Origin: a bacterium
Lineage (GTDB): Bacteria > Zixibacteria > MSB-5A5 > GN15 > FEB-12
Assembly: GCA_020444475.1 (NCBI GenBank)
Contig: JAHLKV010000001.1
Span: forward strand, 682,001-746,000
Length of the DNA stretch: 64,000 bases
Reading direction: 5' to 3'
The notes under the pieces are model-generated. The model had not been told where the DNA came from. It saw only the letters and a program-made list of their open reading frames with translations, and made no database searches. Both the position numbers and the translations under genes were made by a program. This document shows positions 53,183 through 62,935 of the stretch, piece by piece. Position 1 is the stretch's first letter, and the number at the start of each line of letters is the position of its first letter.

Positions 53183-56100
53183 CTAAAGGAGGAAGTAGCG
53201 CCTCATGCGCCGTCGGAAAGTGGTCAGCTTGATGTCGGTGGCACGGGCGGCCCGCGAGATGTTGCCCTTGTGCGCGGCCAGCTCGGCCCGGATTCTCTCG
53301 CGCTCCTGCCATTCGTCAAGGCTCCGGAAGTCCTGCTGAGAAATGCCGGTCCTCAGACTGGCCGCCGCAACATCCCATCTCGAAGCATCAAGTGCCTCGA
53401 GCATGACCTTCCGATTCGGGACGGATTCCGATTGAATTCCCGGGCGTTGGTAGGTCTGGAAGTTGGGCGGGAGGTCTTCGATTCGGACCCTCGCTCCCGG
53501 ACGTATGATGCAGCAGCGCTCCACAACGTTTCGCAGTTCGCGGATGTTGCCCGGCCAGGAGTAACTCATGAAGAGGTCAATCACCGCCTCACTGAACTTC
53601 GGCGTCTGACTTGGTGTCGGGGAGTACTTCTCCATGAAGTGGTGGATCAACTCCGGAATATCCTCGGGGCGCTCCCGCAATGGCGGGAGGATCATGGTCA
53701 GCTTGTTGATACGGTGCAGGAGATCGAGTCGGAACTCGCCTGCGGCTACCATCTTGTCCAGATCGCGATTGGTCGAACAGATCAGGCGGACGTCGCAATA
53801 GCGTGTTCTGCCTCCGCCAACCCGTTCGAACTCGCCGTGCTCGATCACTCGAAGTACCTTGGCCTGCATCTTCTTCGACATTTCACCGATTTCGTCGAGC
53901 AGCAACGTGCCGCCATCAGCCAGTTCGAAGCGGCCCTCGCGCGCATCGACTCCTGTGACAGCCCTGTTCTCCACTCCGAACAGTTCCCCCTCAAGCATGG
54001 ACTCCGTGACAGCGGCGCAATTCAGCTTGATGAATGGATTGTCCGCCCGACGACTCAGCCGGTGCGCCAGATCGCAGAACAGCTCTTTGCCGGTGCCGCT
54101 CTCTCCCAGAAACAGCAGCGGGCTGCCGGTGCGAGCGAATGTTTCCATGCCATCGATGAGCTGCATGATGCGCGGACTGCGTGTGATGATGTTCGACGCG
54201 ACGCCACTTCGGACCAGATCCTCACTGAGCTGCTTCGCCTTCAGGTTGACGGTCCGCACCTTCTCGACCGCTTCGAGAATCACCGTAAGGAAGTTGCTCA
54301 ACGCGCTTACGAATTCGAAGTCCGACTCGTCGAACATCGCGGGAATGGTGTGGTGATCCAGATAGAGCGCCCCCACCAGGTCCTCTTCGGACCAGACCGG
54401 AACGCACAAAACGGATCGAATGTTGTGGGTGATAATGCTCTTGTAGTCGCGTGTCATTTCGTCTCGAGTGGCATCCTCGATCAGCAGCGGGCTCTTCTGA
54501 GCCGCCACGAACGCAGGGATGGACCGACTGAAGTCGCTGATATCCTTGAGACTTTCGAGATCGCAGTTGTATGAGGTCTTGACGCGAAAATCGTCACTGC
54601 GCCCATAGCGAAGAAGCAACACTCCACGCTCGGCGCCCGTCTCGGTCGCCGCGAACCGTACGATCTCCCGAAGTGCGTGATCGTAGTCGTCGATCTTTCG
54701 CAGGATGTTCGAAACACTGATAAAAGCCTGGAGCCGACCAGCGGAGACTGTCTCTCGCTCACTCGTTTTCTCCATGTCCTTACTGACCGACGCGATGAAT
54801 CGCTTGTTGTCCATGCCCTCGGCGATCTGTCTCGCTTGAAGGAAGAACTTGTACGCAACCTTCGTCTCGGCCGCCTCGGCGTACAGATCGCCGATGAACC
54901 TGCAGACCTGCATGGCGAAGTATCGCCGACCGGCGGAAAGCAGAATGTTGTAGGCGGCTTTGAAATCCGGGATAAGGTCGCGACCCGAATCGGGCGGCTT
55001 GTCGTACAGCTTACGGATCAGCGACACGGCACGCATAGTTGGCTCCTGAGATGATCGGAGTAACGAATCAACCGGCTCCACGATGGATAGCGCCTGGCGG
55101 GCCAGTTCCCGCCCTCCGTACAACATGATCATCAGCAGCAATTGTGTGGCGATCGCATGGGAGTCGAGCCGTACGAGTTCTCCCAGGCAGGCAAGCAGTT
55201 CCCCGGGATCGCCAACCCGACGATCTTCCAGCTCGGAGAGGAACTGAACACTGGCGGCTTCCTCTTCGGAGGCATGGTCTCCGATCTCCCTGGCCAACTC
55301 GATCGCTCGGGAGGTGTGGGTGCGACATCGCGTCAGGTCACCGCGGAACAAAGCCAGTGTGCACGAATTGGTGAGTGCCTTCACTCTCGCCCGCGGCGTC
55401 GCGTGCTCGAGGCTGAAATCAAAATGCAGGCGCAGGGCCTCCTCCGCCTCGCGGAGTTTTCCCTGTTGCAGCAGCAGAAATCCCCGGGTCCCGAAATATG
55501 AGGCGAGGGTTCGTGGGGAGAAGTTCAGAACAGTAGCGGCTAAGTACCTGCTTAAGTAGTGATCTCCCGCTTCGTATTCGGTCATCCGAGCGCATGGCCC
55601 GACAAGTGTCAGATATACTTCGCCCACAAACAGCCTCGTCAGCGGTGACGGCGTCAACCGCAAGGCTCGTTCGCTGTACTGCACCGCCTTGCGATATGCC
55701 GCCACATCTGTCCAGTGGCCCGCCATGATCGTGAATGCCACGAACAGCCCATCCGTGTAGCCGGCACGCCGGGCTATCGCTATCGCAGTCAGCTTGGCCC
55801 GTCGGGCACCTACATAGTCGCCCCGACGATGATAGGTCGATCCCAGATTCGAATACAACCTCGCCAGAAGAGGAAGGTCTCTCAGTTCTTCTGCCTCTTC
55901 GATGAGTTTCTGAAGCGATTCCACTGACACACCGGTTCTTCCCAGCGCTCCATCCAGAAACGCCTTCATGCGGCGAAATTCGATACCCCATGCGAGATGC
56001 TTACCGATGTGTGGACTGGCCAGGCACTTCTGTGCAAGCTCGAGTGCCTCCCGGGGAGAGCCGATGGTTGCGAGAATCTGTACCATGGCTCGGTACGCCA

Positions 56101-57436
56101 AATAGGACTCCTCGGAACCCTCGTCCAACAGGGGTGCTGTGCGCCGATAGTATTCAAGCGCGTCCTGGAAACGAGAGACGAGCATGCTCAATTCGGCAGC
56201 CTCGGTAAACGCCGCGATCTGCGTATCGGCCGGCGAACTCTCGCTTGTCTCGGCCCGTGCGAGGACCGTCTGCAGGTGCAGGAGACCCCGGTGCGGCTTA
56301 CCGGCCGCACGAAGGCGCCTGGCGCTCGACAGCGCCTGCTCCACGGCAACCGGCCTGTCGGACCGCGACGGCATGACGTCCTCGGCGTCACTCACGGAGT
56401 CGAGCGCAGTGTAGACGGCGCGAAAAGCATTGTCGTCCGCCTTGATGTACCATGTGTTGGCCAGGCGCTGGATTTCTGAGGCGGCGACAAACCGTTGGAA
56501 TGCATGCATGACCGCCAGCGGCGAACCAACCTGTGCCGCGTTGAAGGCTGAAAGCAACTCGTCCGGCAGACCGAGGATTCTCTCCCGTTCAAAGAAGGTG
56601 GACGCGGTGAGCGTACCGCGGGACAGCCGCTCGCGCTCGCGGATGAACCGAGAGGCGATAAGCGCCCGGAACAGTTCCTTCTCTGCGGCCCGTACGGTGT
56701 CCGAGCCCAGAACACCCGTCCGCTCAATCGCGGAAAGGATGTTGAGCGGGCGATCGAGCGGATCGGATTTAGAGAGCCGCTCAGCCAGCGCGATCATTTC
56801 CTCGGACTTGTCGAGGCTTGAGGGGGCGCTCTCCAGACATCGCCTGAGCAGCATACCCATGGAGTAGTTGTCCGACTCCGTCCGGACGGGCTCTCCGGCT
56901 TCGATCTCCGGCGCCATGTACTCGTAGGTGCCGAGGATTATCTTCTCAAGGTCGGTGCGATGAGGAACGAGGAAGTCGAGATCGACCAGTCGCACTTCGA
57001 AAGCGCCCGGTTCGACCGAGACCAGGAAATTGGATAGTTTGAGATCGCAATGGACGAGATCGCAGGCATGGAGGTAGTCGACCGCCGAGCAGGCGCCGAG
57101 CAGACTCTGTGGGAAGTGACGCCAGAAGATTTCACCGGTCAGGGGCAACCATCGATTGGTGTCGAGATAAGGGTACTCGGCAAACTGGCGCCCGCCATCG
57201 AACCCGCGGCGTGTGGCCGTGACGATCATGGGAGTACGGATATCGCGTTGCAGATCAATCGACCGATACAGGAATTGGGCGGCCTCCTCCCCCCCGATCT
57301 GGGCATCGAGACGCGAGACCTTGAGGAAGCAGCGCTCCCCGGAGCGCTCATTCTCGGCCAGCCAGGATTCGCTGATGGACGTCTCCGAAAGACGCCGCAC
57401 CAGCCGATATCCCTTGATAGAGAAGGCGTTTTCCAT
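53183..57436 (-). CDS. Protein kinase-TPR-GAF-sigma54-activator fusion regulator
   Basis: 1,417 residues from ATG 57436 (weak ribosome site; start uncertain by up to 28 residues). Domains: Ser/Thr-kinase-like (about 8-265) with FLKVSR lysine, catalytic loop LVHCDLKLSN, LVDLDF in the DFG position and GTYEYMAPE; helical TPR-like repeats (about 370-860; e.g. LARLYSNLGSTYHRRGDYVGARRAKLTAI); GAF (about 900-1060, AERGVLLLRYG to LVGALYLDHH); AAA+ (about 1075-1310) with GESGTGKE, LLLDEIGEMS and LRERPEDIPELIHHF; C-terminal Fis-type HTH (HKGNISRAARATDIKLTTFRRR). The sigma54-contact loop reads RAVTGV instead of GAFTGA. Probably a cytoplasmic, signal-gated DNA-binding regulator. The peptide and WYL-like genes directly downstream are its likely targets. 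Confidence 0.88.
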   Translation of the reverse strand: MENAFSIKGYRLVRRLSETSISESWLAENERSGERCFLKVSRLDAQIGGEEAAQFLYRSIDLQRDIRTPMIVTATRRGFDGGRQFAEYPYLDTNRWLPLTGEIFWRHFPQSLLGACSAVDYLHACDLVHCDLKLSNFLVSVEPGAFEVRLVDLDFLVPHRTDLEKIILGTYEYMAPEIEAGEPVRTESDNYSMGMLLRRCLESAPSSLDKSEEMIALAERLSKSDPLDRPLNILSAIERTGVLGSDTVRAAEKELFRALIASRFIRERERLSRGTLTASTFFERERILGLPDELLSAFNAAQVGSPLAVMHAFQRFVAASEIQRLANTWYIKADDNAFRAVYTALDSVSDAEDVMPSRSDRPVAVEQALSSARRLRAAGKPHRGLLHLQTVLARAETSESSPADTQIAAFTEAAELSMLVSRFQDALEYYRRTAPLLDEGSEESYLAYRAMVQILATIGSPREALELAQKCLASPHIGKHLAWGIEFRRMKAFLDGALGRTGVSVESLQKLIEEAEELRDLPLLARLYSNLGSTYHRRGDYVGARRAKLTAIAIARRAGYTDGLFVAFTIMAGHWTDVAAYRKAVQYSERALRLTPSPLTRLFVGEVYLTLVGPCARMTEYEAGDHYLSRYLAATVLNFSPRTLASYFGTRGFLLLQQGKLREAEEALRLHFDFSLEHATPRARVKALTNSCTLALFRGDLTRCRTHTSRAIELAREIGDHASEEEAASVQFLSELEDRRVGDPGELLACLGELVRLDSHAIATQLLLMIMLYGGRELARQALSIVEPVDSLLRSSQEPTMRAVSLIRKLYDKPPDSGRDLIPDFKAAYNILLSAGRRYFAMQVCRFIGDLYAEAAETKVAYKFFLQARQIAEGMDNKRFIASVSKDMEKTSERETVSAGRLQAFISVSNILRKIDDYDHALREIVRFAATETGAERGVLLLRYGRSDDFRVKTSYNCDLESLKDISDFSRSIPAFVAAQKSPLLIEDATRDEMTRDYKSIITHNIRSVLCVPVWSEEDLVGALYLDHHTIPAMFDESDFEFVSALSNFLTVILEAVEKVRTVNLKAKQLSEDLVRSGVASNIITRSPRIMQLIDGMETFARTGSPLLFLGESGTGKELFCDLAHRLSRRADNPFIKLNCAAVTESMLEGELFGVENRAVTGVDAREGRFELADGGTLLLDEIGEMSKKMQAKVLRVIEHGEFERVGGGRTRYCDVRLICSTNRDLDKMVAAGEFRLDLLHRINKLTMILPPLRERPEDIPELIHHFMEKYSPTPSQTPKFSEAVIDLFMSYSWPGNIRELRNVVERCCIIRPGARVRIEDLPPNFQTYQRPGIQSESVPNRKVMLEALDASRWDVAAASLRTGISQQDFRSLDEWQERERIRAELAAHKGNISRAARATDIKLTTFRRRMRRYFLL

Positions 57437-57800
57437 AGACTGAACTGAGGCCACCGCGTGTTTTTTGTCTTTTCGTAGTGCCGCCCGACGACACGTCCAA
57501 AAGACCTTGGTTTCCTGCAACCCCTACGGCACTGATAAGTGGCCTTCCCCCACGCCAGTGTTCGCGTGAATGTCCCCGGCTCGCAGCAACCGGAACTCAC
57601 ACCCGCGTCCGGCGCTGGCGACACATCTGCCTAAGTTATGAGGTCTTAAGGTAACAGGAAATTATAGTCTGGTCAACAGCGCTTGACAAGAACTCACGCT
57701 CGCAGACGCCGTCCAACGACGGCGATATTCGTGTTCGGAGAGTATCAGGGCCGTCTGAAACGCAGCTCCGTGACCGTCAAACGCACACTCCGTTTAATGA
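57437..57800. other. Intergenic region: long leader of the kinase-AAA+ gene
   Basis: 364 nt. It contains a strong minus-strand promoter (57661-57689) and, between it and ATG 57436, about 218 nt of untranslated leader. The leader includes partly self-complementary stretches (GGCCACT-TATCAGTGCC region, 57534-57550). No gene is supported on either strand. Confidence 0.45.
57661..57689 (-). promoter_or_regulatory. Sigma70-type promoter of the kinase-AAA+ regulator gene
   Basis: Minus strand TTGTCA (57684-57689), 17-nt spacer, TATAAT (57661-57666). Near-consensus. The start is expected near 57654. Confidence 0.75.
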
Positions 57801-58274
57801 TCACCCCGGTTCCAGACCCCATTCCCCCAGAAGCCTGTCGACAAGGCAACGCGCCGCTTCCCGAACGCAGTCCGATATAGCGGGTCCGAACGAGAAGTCT
57901 TCCCCCTCGATCCCGTAAACGATCAACCGGTCCGGAAGTCGGCCGAGGGCTCGTCCGAGCTCGATCGACGTCGAGACACCAAAGCAGTGTGTTGAACAGA
58001 CCCGAAAGAAGGACTCGGGTATCGGCTCGGCCAGTCCGTCGAAGCGGTGAATGGTACCCGGGACAGCACCGGAGCTGGCGCTGTCAACCAGGTAGGCAGT
58101 GCGCGCATTGGCCCAGGCTTCGACCGCCCGGGCACCATCGCCGATATTCGAGACGACCTGCACATGAGGCAGACCGGCGGCGGCAATCATCTCCCCGACC
58201 AGCGGTCCCACACCGTCATCACCACGAAGCGAGTTGCCGAATGCAATGACGACTGTCGAAGGAGTCTCGCCCAC
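57801..58274 (-). CDS. [NiFe]-hydrogenase maturation endopeptidase
   Basis: 157 residues of the HyaD/HybD/HycI peptidase family (M52), which removes the C-terminal tail of the large subunit after Ni insertion. The N-terminal motif IAFGNSLRGDDGVGPLV holds the Ni-sensing acid, followed by YLVDSASSGAVPGTIHRF and the conserved His region VCSTHCFGVS. GTG start with AGGAG 8 nt upstream. It begins 10 nt after the large-subunit stop, as last gene of the operon. Confidence 0.92.
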   Translation of the reverse strand: MGETPSTVVIAFGNSLRGDDGVGPLVGEMIAAAGLPHVQVVSNIGDGARAVEAWANARTAYLVDSASSGAVPGTIHRFDGLAEPIPESFFRVCSTHCFGVSTSIELGRALGRLPDRLIVYGIEGEDFSFGPAISDCVREAARCLVDRLLGEWGLEPG

Positions 58275-58284
58275 ACCGCGTCTC

Positions 58285-59574
58285 CTATTCCCGTACGATC
58301 TTCAGATCGAGGAAGTGACAGGAGCAGGAAATGCAGGGGTCATAATTTCGCACCGCCTGTTCGCACTGCCAGGTGAGCTTTTCGGTTGACAGATGGAGGT
58401 TCTTCTCGACGAACAGCCGGAGATCTTCCTCGATCGCTCGCTGGTTCTGCGACGTTGGCGGTATGATGCGCGCATCCTGGATAATCCCGTCATCGTTGAT
58501 GCGATAGCGATGGTACAGCAGACCGCGAGGCGCCTCGCTGCAGCCATGTCCGACACCCGCCCGGGGCTCGATCGGGACGAATGGCGTATCGGGCGGTTCG
58601 TACTGCTCTATGATGCGAAGGGCTTCATGGCAGGCGAAGACCAACTCGACCGCACGCACGATGATACTCTGGAACGGATTACGACAGACTCTCGACAGCC
58701 CGGCTTCCCTGGCGGCGTCCTGTGCCACCTTCGGCAGCAAGTCGAAATTGTTCGCATACCGGGCCATCGGACCGGCCAGATAGTCATCGCGCTCTATGAC
58801 CCGCGCCTGCAGCGACGTGGAATGCTCGACATGGATCTCTTCGAACGTGTCAAGGAAGCGGTTGATCGGGATGTCGATGCCTTTGTTCGAAACGACATTA
58901 CCCTCCGTGAAGGGGTATTCGTCGGGGTGGCGAAGCGAGACAAATTCGTAGTCTCGCTCGAAGTCGGGGAACGAGAAACCCGCCACCCACTTGACGGTCG
59001 CCAGCGAGGCTTCCAGCGCCCACGTGAGCGGATCAATGAACGCCTGCAGGTCCTTTTTTGATGGCGCCTTGTAGAACCCGCCGACCCGGGTATTTATCGG
59101 ATGGATCTCCCGTCCGCCAAGTGCAATCATGAGATCGTTGCCGATTTTCTTGAGCTTGAGTCCCTGCTTGACCGTATCGCCGTGATCGCGCGCCATTTGG
59201 ATGGCGTCCTCATAGCCGAGGAAATCCGGAGCATGTAACATGTACACGTGCAGGGCGTGTGATTCGATATATTCCCCGCAGTAGATGAGGCGCCGCAGAG
59301 CGCGGAGCTGCCCACCGACTGTCGCCCCACACGCGTCCTCCATGGCATAGGACGAACTCATCTGGTAGGCGACCGGACAGATGCCGCAGATGCGGGCGGT
59401 GATGTCCGGCGCTTCCATGAAATGCCGTCCGCGCATGAAGGCCTCGAAGAAACGGGGTGGTTCAAAGATAGCCAGTTGAGCCTCAGTAACCCGGCTGTCC
59501 TTGATCTTCACCAGCAGTTTGCCCTCACCTTCGACACGGGCCAGGTAGTCAACCTTGATCGTCTTACTTTTCAT
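58285..59574 (-). CDS. hydA: [NiFe]-hydrogenase large (alpha) subunit, group 3b-like
   Basis: 429 residues from ATG 59574, overlapping the small-subunit stop by 11 nt; the longer upstream frame is the antisense-free overlap with that gene and is rejected. The catalytic NiFe site is built by ARICGICPV (CxxC, about 62-66) and DPCISCSCH (CxxC plus His near the end). Nine residues (FLDLKIVRE) follow that His and should be removed by the adjacent endopeptidase. Length, [14 protein letters not shown], and the RVxGFYKAPS block fit cytoplasmic NAD(P)-linked group 3 enzymes such as the Pyrococcus sulfhydrogenase. It oxidises H2 or evolves it with NAD(P)H. Confidence 0.94.
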   Translation of the reverse strand: MKSKTIKVDYLARVEGEGKLLVKIKDSRVTEAQLAIFEPPRFFEAFMRGRHFMEAPDITARICGICPVAYQMSSSYAMEDACGATVGGQLRALRRLIYCGEYIESHALHVYMLHAPDFLGYEDAIQMARDHGDTVKQGLKLKKIGNDLMIALGGREIHPINTRVGGFYKAPSKKDLQAFIDPLTWALEASLATVKWVAGFSFPDFERDYEFVSLRHPDEYPFTEGNVVSNKGIDIPINRFLDTFEEIHVEHSTSLQARVIERDDYLAGPMARYANNFDLLPKVAQDAAREAGLSRVCRNPFQSIIVRAVELVFACHEALRIIEQYEPPDTPFVPIEPRAGVGHGCSEAPRGLLYHRYRINDDGIIQDARIIPPTSQNQRAIEEDLRLFVEKNLHLSTEKLTWQCEQAVRNYDPCISCSCHFLDLKIVRE

Positions 59575-60343
59575 ACGCTTCGCTCTGTTTGCGGAACGGC
59601 TCGGCATAGGCGTTGAAGCCCCGGAAGGCGCGAACGATTTCGTCCGGCCGCTGATCCAGGGCGTGCAGCCAGCCGGCCAGGGCTTCGGTATTGGGGGTCT
59701 CTTTCGGTCCAAAACAGCTGTAGCAGCCTCGGTTGAAACTCGGACAAATGGCGCCGCATCCGGCCTGCGTAACCGGTCCCAGACACGGAACACCGGTCGC
59801 GACCATCACACATACGTTGCCTTTTCGTTTGCACTCCATGCAGACGGAGTAGCTCGGGATATTCGGCTTGCGGCCGTTCAGGTAGGCGTTGATCACCTCG
59901 ATCAAGTGGTACTTGTTGATCGGACAGCCGCGGAGCTCAAAATCGACAAAGACGTGGTCTGCGATCGGGGTCGACTTGTTGAGAGTCTCGATATACTCCG
60001 GGTGGGCATAGACGGCCGACACGTACCTGCGGACATCGGTGAAATTCCGCAGCGCCTGTATGCCGCCGGCGGTGGCACACGCTCCGATCACAACAAGTGT
60101 TTTCGACATCCGCCGAATCTTGTGAATGCGCTCAGCGTCGTGTGGCGTAGTGATCGATCCCTCGACCAGCGAGATATCGTATGGTCCGCGCTTGACGGCG
60201 CGCGAGGCCTCGGGAAAGTTGGCTATCTGGACGACATCGGCGACCGCCAGCAGTTCGTCCTCGCAGTCCAACAGGGAGAGCTGGCACCCGTCGCACGAGG
60301 CGAATTTCCACACCGCAAGGGTCGGCTTTTTCTTCGATGCCAT
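59564..60343 (-). CDS. hydD: [NiFe]-hydrogenase small (delta) subunit
   Basis: 259 residues, no Tat signal, hence cytoplasmic. The proximal cluster ligands are [20 protein letters not shown] and [11 protein letters not shown]. The C-terminal Cys-rich part ([47 protein letters not shown]) binds two more clusters. It passes electrons between the NiFe subunit and the ferredoxin-like/flavin subunits. It starts one base after the stop of the flavin subunit gene. Confidence 0.93.
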   Translation of the reverse strand: MASKKKPTLAVWKFASCDGCQLSLLDCEDELLAVADVVQIANFPEASRAVKRGPYDISLVEGSITTPHDAERIHKIRRMSKTLVVIGACATAGGIQALRNFTDVRRYVSAVYAHPEYIETLNKSTPIADHVFVDFELRGCPINKYHLIEVINAYLNGRKPNIPSYSVCMECKRKGNVCVMVATGVPCLGPVTQAGCGAICPSFNRGCYSCFGPKETPNTEALAGWLHALDQRPDEIVRAFRGFNAYAEPFRKQSEAYEK

Positions 60344-60344
60344 A

Positions 60345-61187
60345 TCACATCTCCCTCTTGATGAAGATGTCGCTCAGCTGGTCGTAGCGATAGACCGGTC
60401 CATCTTTGCACACGAAACTCGGGCCGAGCTGGCAATGGCCGCACAACCCAATCCCGCACTTCATATTGCGCTCCATCGAAAGGTACATGCGATCGTACGG
60501 CACGCCGCGCTTTTCCAGTTCGGAGACCGTGAATCGCATCATGATCTCCGGGCCACAGACCATCGCGACGCAGTTCAACGGGTCGAACGGCGAGCGACGA
60601 ATCAACTGGGTGACTACTCCCACATTACCGCGCCAGCTGCCCGAAGCACGGTCGACCGTCAGGTGTGTCTCAACATCGAACCGGGCCCGCCATCGCTCAA
60701 GATCCTTGCGGAAGAGGATGTCCTCCGGGGTTCGAGAGCCGTAGAGAAGGACGATCCGCCCGTATCGTTCGCGGTGCGCGAGGATGTAGTAAATCACCGG
60801 TCGGAGCGGCGCCAGTCCGATTCCGCCCGTGATCAGGACAACATCACGCCCTCTGGCTTCCTCGACCGGCCAGCTCGTCCCGTACGGGCCGCGCACGCCG
60901 ATCGTATCCCCCACCTTCAGTATCCGCATAGCCCTCGTAACCGTACCTACTTCGCGCGTCGTGTGCACGAGTGACAACGGCTTGGTGGGGTCGCCCGAAA
61001 TCGAAATCGGTACTTCACCGACACCGTAAACGTAGAGCATGTTGAACTGCCCGGGAGCGAACCGGAAATCGCGATCGCCGACCATCGGTTCGAGACCAAA
61101 AGAAAACGTGTCGTGAGACTCCTTCACGAATCGTCGGATTATAAACGGTCGAACCACCATCGGATCAACCGACGAACCGTCGAGCAT
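60345..61187 (-). CDS. hydG: Hydrogenase FAD/NAD(P)-binding (gamma) subunit
   Basis: 280 residues from ATG 61187, chosen because AGGTGAG lies 7 nt upstream and the codon follows the cNMP gene's stop directly; an ATG at 61217 would overlap that gene. Ferredoxin-reductase fold: [18 protein letters not shown] and GPYGTSWP for [20 protein letters not shown] for NAD(P), [11 protein letters not shown]. The C-terminal [25 protein letters not shown] binds a [2Fe-2S] cluster, as in dihydroorotate dehydrogenase electron-transfer subunits. It is the NAD(P)H site of the complex. Confidence 0.92.
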   Translation of the reverse strand: MLDGSSVDPMVVRPFIIRRFVKESHDTFSFGLEPMVGDRDFRFAPGQFNMLYVYGVGEVPISISGDPTKPLSLVHTTREVGTVTRAMRILKVGDTIGVRGPYGTSWPVEEARGRDVVLITGGIGLAPLRPVIYYILAHRERYGRIVLLYGSRTPEDILFRKDLERWRARFDVETHLTVDRASGSWRGNVGVVTQLIRRSPFDPLNCVAMVCGPEIMMRFTVSELEKRGVPYDRMYLSMERNMKCGIGLCGHCQLGPSFVCKDGPVYRYDQLSDIFIKREM

Positions 61188-61194
61188 CTGCAGC

Positions 61195-61662
61195 TCACCT
61201 GTTGATTTCGTTGCCATATACGTCCAGCAGTTGCAGTCTGGTTGCTTCGAGTCGTTCCGCGATGACAAGCGCGAATCGTTTCATGATCTCGTATCCGAGA
61301 TCGTGATCCTCTTCGCACTTGGTGCGAAGACACTTGCCGTCGAGGGCAATCGCCCGCGTCACTTCCACCGCCCGGGCGTCGAAATGCCACTTGTACGGGG
61401 GTACCAGCCAGGACCACCCGAACACTTCGCCGGCCTCACGGGAACGGATAACCACCGGACCCGTATGGGGGGCGTGGGTCTGCACGTGCACCCGGCCGTG
61501 GCGAATGAAATAGAAGCTGTTGGCGGGCTCCCCTTCGCGAAATATCCACTCCCCTTCTTTGAAGGCGACATTCGAGGCACACCCGACAAGCAGCTCTATG
61601 TGTGCTTTTTTCAGCCCCTCGAGAAAGGGATGTTCCTGCAGGATTCTCTCCAGATTCTCCAT
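61195..61662 (-). CDS. Cyclic-nucleotide-binding-domain protein in the hydrogenase operon
   Basis: 155 residues from ATG 61662 (TGAGGA 8 nt upstream). A single CRP-type cNMP-binding beta-roll: [15 protein letters not shown]-like entry, [61 protein letters not shown], then a C-helix ([29 protein letters not shown]). There is no DNA-binding HTH, so it is not a transcription factor. The phosphate-binding Arg of true cAMP sites (RSA) is not evident. Lying between the beta and gamma subunit genes, it is probably a regulatory subunit of the enzyme. A CRP-type operator in front of the operon is notable. Confidence 0.88.
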   Translation of the reverse strand: MENLERILQEHPFLEGLKKAHIELLVGCASNVAFKEGEWIFREGEPANSFYFIRHGRVHVQTHAPHTGPVVIRSREAGEVFGWSWLVPPYKWHFDARAVEVTRAIALDGKCLRTKCEEDHDLGYEIMKRFALVIAERLEATRLQLLDVYGNEINR

Positions 61663-61703
61663 ACGCGGTATCCTCATCTCCGTTTGTTCGCCGGATAGTG
61701 CCG

Positions 61704-62816
61704 TCAGCCTTTTACGGCGCGGGCTTCTTCGGTTATGTCAATCCCCACCGGGCACCAGGTGATGCAACGACCACAGCCCACGCAGCCGACCACCCCGAAC
61801 TGGTCCTGCCAATAGGCCAGCTTGTGCAACAGCCACTGCCGATATCGCGAGTAGTCCGTAGCGCGAATGCTCCCTCCATGAATGTACGAAAAGTCGACCG
61901 TGAAGCAGGAGTCCCAGCGTCGGATGCGGAAAGCCTGTTCACCGGTAAGGGCGGTGGTATCTTCGACATTCACGCAGAAGCAGGTCGGACAGACCATCGT
62001 GCAGTTACCGCAGGTCAGGCAGCGTCCGGCCACCTTCTCCCAGTGGATACTGTCGAAGCCACGATAGAGGGAGTCTTTCAAGTCGGTCAGATCAAGCGTG
62101 CGGCCCATCTGTCTCGCAGCTTTGTCTACCGCTTGGCGAGCCGCCGCGAGCTGTTCTTCCGAAGCGGGACTCGTTGCGAGTTGAGCGGCGATGGCGCGGC
62201 CTTTTTCCGAGGCCGTCTCGACCGTAAAGTAGTGGCCGTGAGAATCAACTACTTCGGTCAGAAGTATGTCATACCCCTCCTGCACACGAGGGCCGGTGTT
62301 CATCGAGGCACAGAAACAGGTCCCCCCCGCCCGCGTACAGTTGACGGCCACTATGACGGCATTCTGACGCCGGGCTTTGTACTCCGGGTCTATGTACTCG
62401 CCGTCCATCAGGACACGATCCTGCACCATGATAGCCGCCAGCTCGCACGCCCGCACACCTATGAGGGCGGGTTTGATACCCGATGGCTCGGGGGCGACCA
62501 CATCGAAGCGGTGCTTCATGCGATCCGCAGCGTAGAGCTGCCGCGCCGGCGGATAGAGGAACTTCTTCCAGCTGTTTGGTCCGTGCACGTAGCCGAAGAA
62601 CTTCTTGCCCTTCCCGTGCGTCAAACGATAGCGCCCATTCGTCTGTTCATCGGTCCAGCCCCGAGGAAGATCCTCGACGGATTGAATGTGTTCGTAGACG
62701 ACGGCGTTATCCCGCACGGTGGGGCCGACAGTCTGGTAGTTTTGCTTCTGGAGGATGTCGAGTAGCTGCTGAAGGTTACCGGCATCCAGAACGGCGGCGG
62801 TCGGTGTAGCACCCAT
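61704..62816 (-). CDS. hydB: Hydrogenase 4Fe-4S (beta) subunit
   Basis: 370 residues, first gene of the operon. N-terminal 250 residues are of the HydB/anaerobic sulfite reductase A type ([50 protein letters not shown]). The C-terminal part has two 4Fe-4S motifs, [16 protein letters not shown] and [15 protein letters not shown]. It relays electrons between the NiFe module and the flavin subunit. The gene order beta, (cNMP), gamma, delta, alpha equals hydBGDA of Pyrococcus apart from the insert. The ribosome site is weak; promoter and operator lie within 90 nt upstream. Confidence 0.92.
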   Translation of the reverse strand: MGATPTAAVLDAGNLQQLLDILQKQNYQTVGPTVRDNAVVYEHIQSVEDLPRGWTDEQTNGRYRLTHGKGKKFFGYVHGPNSWKKFLYPPARQLYAADRMKHRFDVVAPEPSGIKPALIGVRACELAAIMVQDRVLMDGEYIDPEYKARRQNAVIVAVNCTRAGGTCFCASMNTGPRVQEGYDILLTEVVDSHGHYFTVETASEKGRAIAAQLATSPASEEQLAAARQAVDKAARQMGRTLDLTDLKDSLYRGFDSIHWEKVAGRCLTCGNCTMVCPTCFCVNVEDTTALTGEQAFRIRRWDSCFTVDFSYIHGGSIRATDYSRYRQWLLHKLAYWQDQFGVVGCVGCGRCITWCPVGIDITEEARAVKG

Positions 62817-62824
62817 AGCAGATT

Positions 62825-62842
62825 TTGTGATTTATTTCACAA
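62825..62842. promoter_or_regulatory. CRP-type operator TTGTGATTTATTTCACAA
   Basis: 18-bp perfect palindrome with the TGTGA-N6-TCACA core of CRP-family sites, centred 17 bp before the hydB ATG and about 32 bp after the predicted transcription start. That position suggests repression by a CRP/FNR-family protein. Confidence 0.75.
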
Positions 62843-62872
62843 GCCTTCTTAAAAAAAGAGTTCAGTGCTCAG

Positions 62873-62901
62873 TATATACACATATCCCTTTGGACTGTCA
62901 A
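62873..62901 (-). promoter_or_regulatory. Sigma70-type promoter of the hydrogenase operon
   Basis: Minus strand TTGACA (62896-62901), 17-nt spacer, TATATA (62873-62878). Perfect -35. Start expected near 62866, about 50 nt before the hydB ATG. Confidence 0.8.
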
Positions 62902-62935
62902 TAAAAATCGTGTGAGCGGTCTATCTTTCCGACCG

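Noticed and set aside
52964-54574. 536-codon open frame on the plus strand, opposite the kinase-AAA+ gene
   Set aside because: It mirrors codon bias of the minus-strand gene, whose AAA+ and HTH motifs are unambiguous; the antisense product matches nothing.
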